DNA of 35,173 nt, from positions 1-35,173 of the forward strand of contig LGGM01000009.1 of the NCBI GenBank assembly GCA_001509345.1, written 5' to 3'. A program made the position numbers and the translations under genes. Under the pieces are notes generated by a model. It was not told the DNA's origin. It searched no databases and saw nothing but the letters and a program-made list of their open reading frames with translations. The DNA is from Clostridiales bacterium 38_11 (GTDB lineage: Bacteria; Bacillota; Clostridia; Tissierellales; Dethiosulfatibacteraceae). Positions 30,552 to 35,173 of this stretch are shown here, one piece after another (position 1 is the stretch's first letter; each line of letters begins with the position of its first letter).

Positions 30552-30762
30552 TAAATACTTTGATGGAGCAAAAAAATCAAGGGTATAAATTTCCAGAGAG
30601 AAATGACTTGGCTGAAATCATTTCAGTTTATCTTGATTCTAATTTCACTCTGGAGTTTATGAGCTGATTGAATGTAGGCTTATACGGGATGACCGTTAAT
30701 CTAAATGAGAAGTAATAAGAGTGGTACCGCGGCACTTCGCCTCTTTTGGTGGAGTGCTTTTT
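30552..30762 (+). ncRNA. T-box riboswitch (tRNA-Phe responsive, specifier UUC)
   Basis: Stem I CCAGAGAG motif 30593-30600 and distal hairpin GAAATGA/TCATTTC; AATCAAG/CTTGATT helix; specifier loop ctaaTTTCa (TTC 30644-30646); T-box AAGAGTGGTACCGCGG; terminator GCACTTCGCC-tctttt-GGTGGAGTGC-TTTTT (30732-30762). Confidence 0.95.
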
Positions 30763-30789
30763 ACATTCAATAAATTGAGAGGAGCTAAA

Positions 30790-31812
30790 ATGGAAGAAAA
30801 ATTAATGAGAATACAAAGAGATGTTTTGCTGCAAATAGAGCAAGTTGACAATATGAAAGATTTGGAAAACATCAGAGTGCAGGTTCTAGGCAAAAAAGGA
30901 GAATTAACTTCTCTTCTAAGAACGATGGGGTCCTTATCTTTCGAAGAAAGGCCCTTAATAGGTAAAATAGCCAATGAAGTGAGAGAAATAATCAATCAGA
31001 AGATAGAAGAGGCGAAATCATCTATATCCATCAAACAGCAGGAGTTGGATCTGATAAATGAAAAAATTGACGTCACAATACCAGGTAACTTCATAGCATT
31101 AGGGCACAGGCATCCATTGATGCAGGTAAAAAGGAGACTGGAAGATTTATTCCTGAGCATGGGGTTTGACGTTGTGGAAGGACCGGAAATAGATACGGTT
31201 GGAAATAATTTTGATGATTTGAATGCACCCGAGGATCATCCTTCAAGAGATAAGACAGACACATTTTACATAACGGAGAATCTTTTACTTAGAACGCAAA
31301 CCTCACCAGTGCAAATCAGGACCATGAAGTCGAGAAAGCCTCCAATAAGAATAGTTTCCGCTGGTAGAACCTTTCGCTTTGATGATGTCGATGATACGCA
31401 TTCCCCTATGTTTCATCAAATGGAATGTCTAGTGGTTGACAAGGGTGTCACCATGGCAAACCTAAAAGATTCCATCGATAAATTTGTCAAGGTGCTGTTT
31501 GGCGAGAACATGAAAACCCGATTCAGACCTCATAATTTCCCATTCACTGAACCAAGTGCGGAAGTGGATGTATCATGCCTCAAATGCATGGGAACAGGAT
31601 GCGATGCTTGCAATTTCACCGGGTGGAGTATGGAGCTGTTGGGTTGCGGTATGGTACATCCCAATGTATTGAGGAATTGTGGTATTGATCCTGATGTCTA
31701 TAGCGGTTACGCTTTCGGCATGGGTATAGACAGGGTGACAATGGTCAAATACGGATTAAGTGATATCAGATTACTTTTCGATAATGATATCCGATTTTTA
31801 GAACAGTTTTAG
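30790..31812 (+). CDS. pheS: Phenylalanine--tRNA ligase alpha subunit (start refined to ATG 30790)
   Basis: GHRHPLMQVKRRLEDLFLSMGFDVVEGPEIDTVGNNFDDLNAPEDHPSRDKTDTFYI...FRPHNFPFTEPSAEVDV; the ORF-track GTG start lies inside the T-box. Confidence 0.98.
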   Translation: MEEKLMRIQRDVLLQIEQVDNMKDLENIRVQVLGKKGELTSLLRTMGSLSFEERPLIGKIANEVREIINQKIEEAKSSISIKQQELDLINEKIDVTIPGNFIALGHRHPLMQVKRRLEDLFLSMGFDVVEGPEIDTVGNNFDDLNAPEDHPSRDKTDTFYITENLLLRTQTSPVQIRTMKSRKPPIRIVSAGRTFRFDDVDDTHSPMFHQMECLVVDKGVTMANLKDSIDKFVKVLFGENMKTRFRPHNFPFTEPSAEVDVSCLKCMGTGCDACNFTGWSMELLGCGMVHPNVLRNCGIDPDVYSGYAFGMGIDRVTMVKYGLSDIRLLFDNDIRFLEQF

Positions 31813-31823
31813 GAGGGTTGCAG

Positions 31824-34217
31824 ATGTTAATACCAATAAATTGGCTCAAGGAATATGTAGATATAGAGGATCTGTCTGTCAGAAAATTATCAGATGGTCT
31901 AACTATGTCAGGATCTCATGTGGATTCAATTATCAGTCTCAACAAAGGAATCAGAAAGGTTGTGGTGGGAAAGATTCTGTCATTGACTTCCCATATGGAC
32001 GCAGACAACCTTAGGATAGCACAAGTCGATGTCGGTTCTAAAGTAGTCCAAATCGTGACAGGCGCTTTAAATATCAAATCAGATGATCTGGTACCTATCG
32101 CATTGGATGGTGCGTTTTTACCGGGCAACAGAATCATAAACGATACAGTAATCAGGGGCAAGGCATCACAGGGTATGATGTGCTCTTATGAGGAACTTGG
32201 AGTGGAGGATAAACTGGTTCCAAAGGAGTCTAAAAATGGCATCCTAATTTTACCTACTGAATTTGAGCTTGGCAAGGATATCAATGAAGTTTTAGGTTTT
32301 CAAGGAAGCATTTTAGACATAGAGATTACTTTTAACAGACCGGATTGTCTTAGTATATTAGGCATAGCTCGTGAATCAGCGGCAACATTTGAAAAAAAAT
32401 TCAGCTTTCCAAAAATCGAAATTTTAAAAGCGGAGGATGAGATTGGCCAATATCTGAAAGAAGTCAGGATAGATTCACCCGATTTGTGCACAAGGTATTA
32501 TGCCAAGGTCATAAAAGACGTTAAGATTGGTCCCTCTCCGTTATGGCTGCAAAGGAAGATAATGGATGCCGGAATGAGGCCGGTCAATAATATAGTTGAT
32601 GCCACCAATTACGTAATGATTGAAATGGGTCAACCTTTACATGCTTTTGATCTAGAAAAGATGCAAGACAGAAAAGTGATCGTAAGAGCCGCAAGAGACG
32701 GAGAAACCATATTGACATTGGATAAGGAAATAAGACTCTTGAGTAGTGATATGTGTGTGATAGCAGATCAGGAAAATGCCCAATGTATTGGGGGTGTCAT
32801 GGGAGGATATGAATCTGAAATCACTGAAAACACACAACTGATTATTATGGAATGTGCGAATTTTAACTCAAAATCCATTCGATTCACCTCTAAAAAACTT
32901 GGGCTGAGATCCGAAGCTTCTTCCAGAAATGAAAAGTCCTTGTCACCTCAAAATGTTTCATATGCAAATGAAAGAGTATGTCAGATTATTGAACAAATTG
33001 GAGCAGGAACCATAGTCAATGGTCACTATGATGTTGGTGTAACTGATTTTATCGAGAAAACGGTTATGATGAGGCCATATAAATGCGATGAACTGCTGGG
33101 TATCAGAATTGATACAGATAAGAAGCTTAAAATACTGAATTCTCTTGAGATTGAGAGCAGAATGGAGGGAGAGGTCATTGTTTCAACGATACCACATTTC
33201 CGACCTGATATCGAACAAGAGGCAGACCTTATAGAAGAAGTGGGAAGAATTTTTGGATTTGAAAGAATCCAACCTCAGGTACTCAAGGGTAATATTCTAA
33301 AGGGAACCAGATCCGATCTCGGAAACCTGGAGGAAAACATCAAGAGCTACCTTTCGGGAATAGGGTTTTGTGAGATAACAACCTATTCATTTATCAGTCC
33401 CAAAAAGTATGCTATGCTGAATATTCCTCAAGACAGTTTGCTAAACAGGGATATCAGAATCATCAATCCTCTGGGAGAGGATTTTAGTTCAATGAGAACT
33501 ACCTTGATGCCAGGTGTGATGGACGTGGTAGCCAAAAACACCAACTGCGGTAACAAAACAGGCAGGCTTTATGAGGTTGGCAATATTTTCAGATCGGAAG
33601 TGATACCGGTAATTGACTTGCCTCAGGAGATTTGCACCTTATCAATGGCAATGTATGGTGATACTGATTACTATCAGATGAAAGGTGTTGCTGACAACAT
33701 TTTCAGACAATATCAGATTGAGGTGGAGTACCTGTCTGTCAATGACAATCCATCATTCCATCCGGGAAGAACAGCGGGCATTTATCACAATGATATATGC
33801 CTTGGTATTATGGGAGAAATTCATCCGGCGGTCACCAAGAAATTTGATATCAGAGAAAAAGTCTATATCGCTGAACTGAATGTGGAGAAAATATTATCGC
33901 TTCAGATTACTGATAGAAAATATGTTGAAATACCGAAGTTCCCCTCTATCACCAGAGATATGGCATTGGTGATTGCAGATGAGTTTGAAGTTGGAGAAGT
34001 GATAAAAGAAATAGATGGCAGAAACTATGAGTTTCTTGAGAAGGTTAAGTTTTTTGACATGTACAAAGGTAAAGGGATAGAAGAGGGGTTTAAGAGCCTG
34101 GCGTTTTCATTTGTTTTCAGATCAAAGAACAGGACTTTGAATGACGAAGAGATCAATCAGATATTTAATAACATTGTTAGGGATCTTAAAAAAAGGTTCA
34201 ATGCACATTTGAGGTGA
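31824..34217 (+). CDS. pheT: Phenylalanine--tRNA ligase beta subunit (ATG 31824)
   Basis: MLIPINWLKEYVDIEDLSVRKLSDGLTMSGSHVDSI...RPDCLSILGIARE...RPDIEQEADLIEEVGRIFGFERI; RBS aggaggg. Confidence 0.98.
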   Translation: MLIPINWLKEYVDIEDLSVRKLSDGLTMSGSHVDSIISLNKGIRKVVVGKILSLTSHMDADNLRIAQVDVGSKVVQIVTGALNIKSDDLVPIALDGAFLPGNRIINDTVIRGKASQGMMCSYEELGVEDKLVPKESKNGILILPTEFELGKDINEVLGFQGSILDIEITFNRPDCLSILGIARESAATFEKKFSFPKIEILKAEDEIGQYLKEVRIDSPDLCTRYYAKVIKDVKIGPSPLWLQRKIMDAGMRPVNNIVDATNYVMIEMGQPLHAFDLEKMQDRKVIVRAARDGETILTLDKEIRLLSSDMCVIADQENAQCIGGVMGGYESEITENTQLIIMECANFNSKSIRFTSKKLGLRSEASSRNEKSLSPQNVSYANERVCQIIEQIGAGTIVNGHYDVGVTDFIEKTVMMRPYKCDELLGIRIDTDKKLKILNSLEIESRMEGEVIVSTIPHFRPDIEQEADLIEEVGRIFGFERIQPQVLKGNILKGTRSDLGNLEENIKSYLSGIGFCEITTYSFISPKKYAMLNIPQDSLLNRDIRIINPLGEDFSSMRTTLMPGVMDVVAKNTNCGNKTGRLYEVGNIFRSEVIPVIDLPQEICTLSMAMYGDTDYYQMKGVADNIFRQYQIEVEYLSVNDNPSFHPGRTAGIYHNDICLGIMGEIHPAVTKKFDIREKVYIAELNVEKILSLQITDRKYVEIPKFPSITRDMALVIADEFEVGEVIKEIDGRNYEFLEKVKFFDMYKGKGIEEGFKSLAFSFVFRSKNRTLNDEEINQIFNNIVRDLKKRFNAHLR

Positions 34218-34245
34218 TAGAAGGGATATCTTTCCTCTTCTTGTA

Positions 34246-34274
34246 TTGACTAAATTCAGTTGACTCTATATAAT
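34246..34274 (+). promoter_or_regulatory. Near-perfect sigma-A promoter of lgt (TTGACT-N17-TATAAT)
   Basis: TTGACT 34246-34251; TATAAT 34269-34274; spacer 17. Confidence 0.8.
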
Positions 34275-34298
34275 AGGTTATTGTCGGAGGTGATTAAT

Positions 34299-35033
34299 AT
34301 TAATCCAGTAGCGTTTAAGATTTTCGGAATCAGTATCATGTGGTATGGAATACTAATAGCTTTTGGTGTCCTGATTGGTGCATTGCTGGCCTTGAGACAA
34401 GCAAGAAGAATAGGTTTTAGAGAAGAAGATTTGATTGATGTAATAATGATAGGAATACCGGTTGCCATAATTGGCGCCAGGCTATATTATGTTTTATTCA
34501 ATTTGGATTTCTATAAAAACAATCCCGGAGAAATTTTCAATATAAGAGGTGGTGGGTTGGCCATACATGGCGGGATTATGGCGGCAGTACTGGCGGGAGC
34601 TATATTTTGCAAAATCAGAAAGGTGAATTTTTGGCAAATCGCTGATATTACTGCTCCCAGTTTTATTATAGCTCAGGGGATTGGAAGGTGGGGAAACTAT
34701 ATAAACCAAGAAGCGTATGGTGTTGAAACTAATTTACCGTGGGGCATCTTAATCGATGGGAAAACAGTGCATCCCACATTTCTATATGAATCTATATGGA
34801 ACTTCATGGTGTTTTTCTTTTTGGTGTGGTTTAGAAACCGATACCATAAGTTTGATGGTCAAATATTTGCTTTATACATCATACTATACTCAATTGCAAG
34901 ATTCTTTATAGAGGGTCTGAGGACAGACAGTCTATATTTAGGTAATTTCAGAGTAGCTCAGCTTGTCAGTCTGGCATTGGTGATAACGGGAATTTTCCTA
35001 CTAAGGTATCTGAGAAAGCAAAAAATGGATTAG
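34299..35033 (+). CDS. lgt: Prolipoprotein diacylglyceryl transferase; probable AUU start at 34299
   Basis: NPVAFKIFGISIMWYGILIAFGVLIGALLALRQARR...GARLYYVLFN...IRGGGLAIHGGIMAAVLAG...IAQGIGRWGNYINQEAYG...HPTFLYES; ORF-track start 34260 falls between the -35 and -10. Confidence 0.93.
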   Translation: MNPVAFKIFGISIMWYGILIAFGVLIGALLALRQARRIGFREEDLIDVIMIGIPVAIIGARLYYVLFNLDFYKNNPGEIFNIRGGGLAIHGGIMAAVLAGAIFCKIRKVNFWQIADITAPSFIIAQGIGRWGNYINQEAYGVETNLPWGILIDGKTVHPTFLYESIWNFMVFFFLVWFRNRYHKFDGQIFALYIILYSIARFFIEGLRTDSLYLGNFRVAQLVSLALVITGIFLLRYLRKQKMD

Positions 35034-35049
35034 CAGATAACTATTCTTT

Positions 35050-35078
35050 AAGGAGCTTTTACAGGCTCCTTTTTTTTA
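35050..35078 (+). terminator. Rho-independent terminator after lgt
   Basis: AAGGAGCttttacagGCTCCTTtttttt. Confidence 0.9.
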
Positions 35079-35106
35079 TGCAAATTTCAATAAAAAAATA
35101 AAAAAA

Positions 35107-35155
35107 GTGGTGCAAAAAACCCATGTTGTGGTATAATATACCCATAAGGTGGTGG
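35107..35155 (+). promoter_or_regulatory. mraZ promoter (extended -10 TGgTATAAT, 35129-35137) with a 21-bp-period direct repeat, candidate MraZ operator
   Basis: ACCCATgttGTGG 35119-35131 and ACCCATaagGTGG 35140-35152; further GTGG at 35107. Confidence 0.6.
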
Positions 35156-35159
35156 AGAA

Positions 35160-35173
35160 GTGTTCACTGGGGA
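35160..35173 (+). CDS. mraZ: 5' end of mraZ (truncated by window edge), GTG start
   Basis: gtg ttc act ggg ga = (M)FTG(E), the canonical MraZ N-terminus; RBS ggtggag. Confidence 0.7.

Noticed and set aside
30721-30789. N-terminal extension of pheS in the ORF track
   Set aside because: GTG start lies in the T-box sequence and the extension crosses the terminator; ATG 30790 has RBS ggagct and matches PheS N-termini

Overview
Chromosomal, mostly housekeeping window from a low-GC Clostridia-like Firmicute; it looks like core genome, with no mobile element, CRISPR array, rRNA or tRNA seen. Left to right: rex, ogg (8-oxoguanine glycosylase), CIRCE-groES-groEL, amt-glnB (minus), dxs, aspartate kinase, upp-metF-metH (minus), an acpS-nnrD gene fusion, a secreted orphan (minus), an eight-gene envelope-glycan operon (LTA-synthase-like, O-antigen ligase, GT4, two DUF4330-like proteins, GT4, CsaB, TagA/WecG) with mostly overlapping start/stop codons, ftsE-ftsX-M23 hydrolase, an attenuator-led infC-rpmI-rplT operon, ktrB-ktrA, trmH-like, T-box(Phe)-pheS-pheT, lgt, and the first codons of mraZ. 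I found no defence system or wholly new machine. The best second-look items are: (i) the acpS-nnrD fusion; (ii) the translationally coupled glycan operon with tandem DUF4330 proteins; (iii) apparent AUU start codons for both infC and lgt; (iv) an L20-leader-like attenuator with two pairings that together sequester the whole terminator core; (v) an exact 21-bp-period direct repeat (ACCCATnnnGTGG) bracketing the mraZ -10 element. All family calls come from reading the translations; no database search was run.
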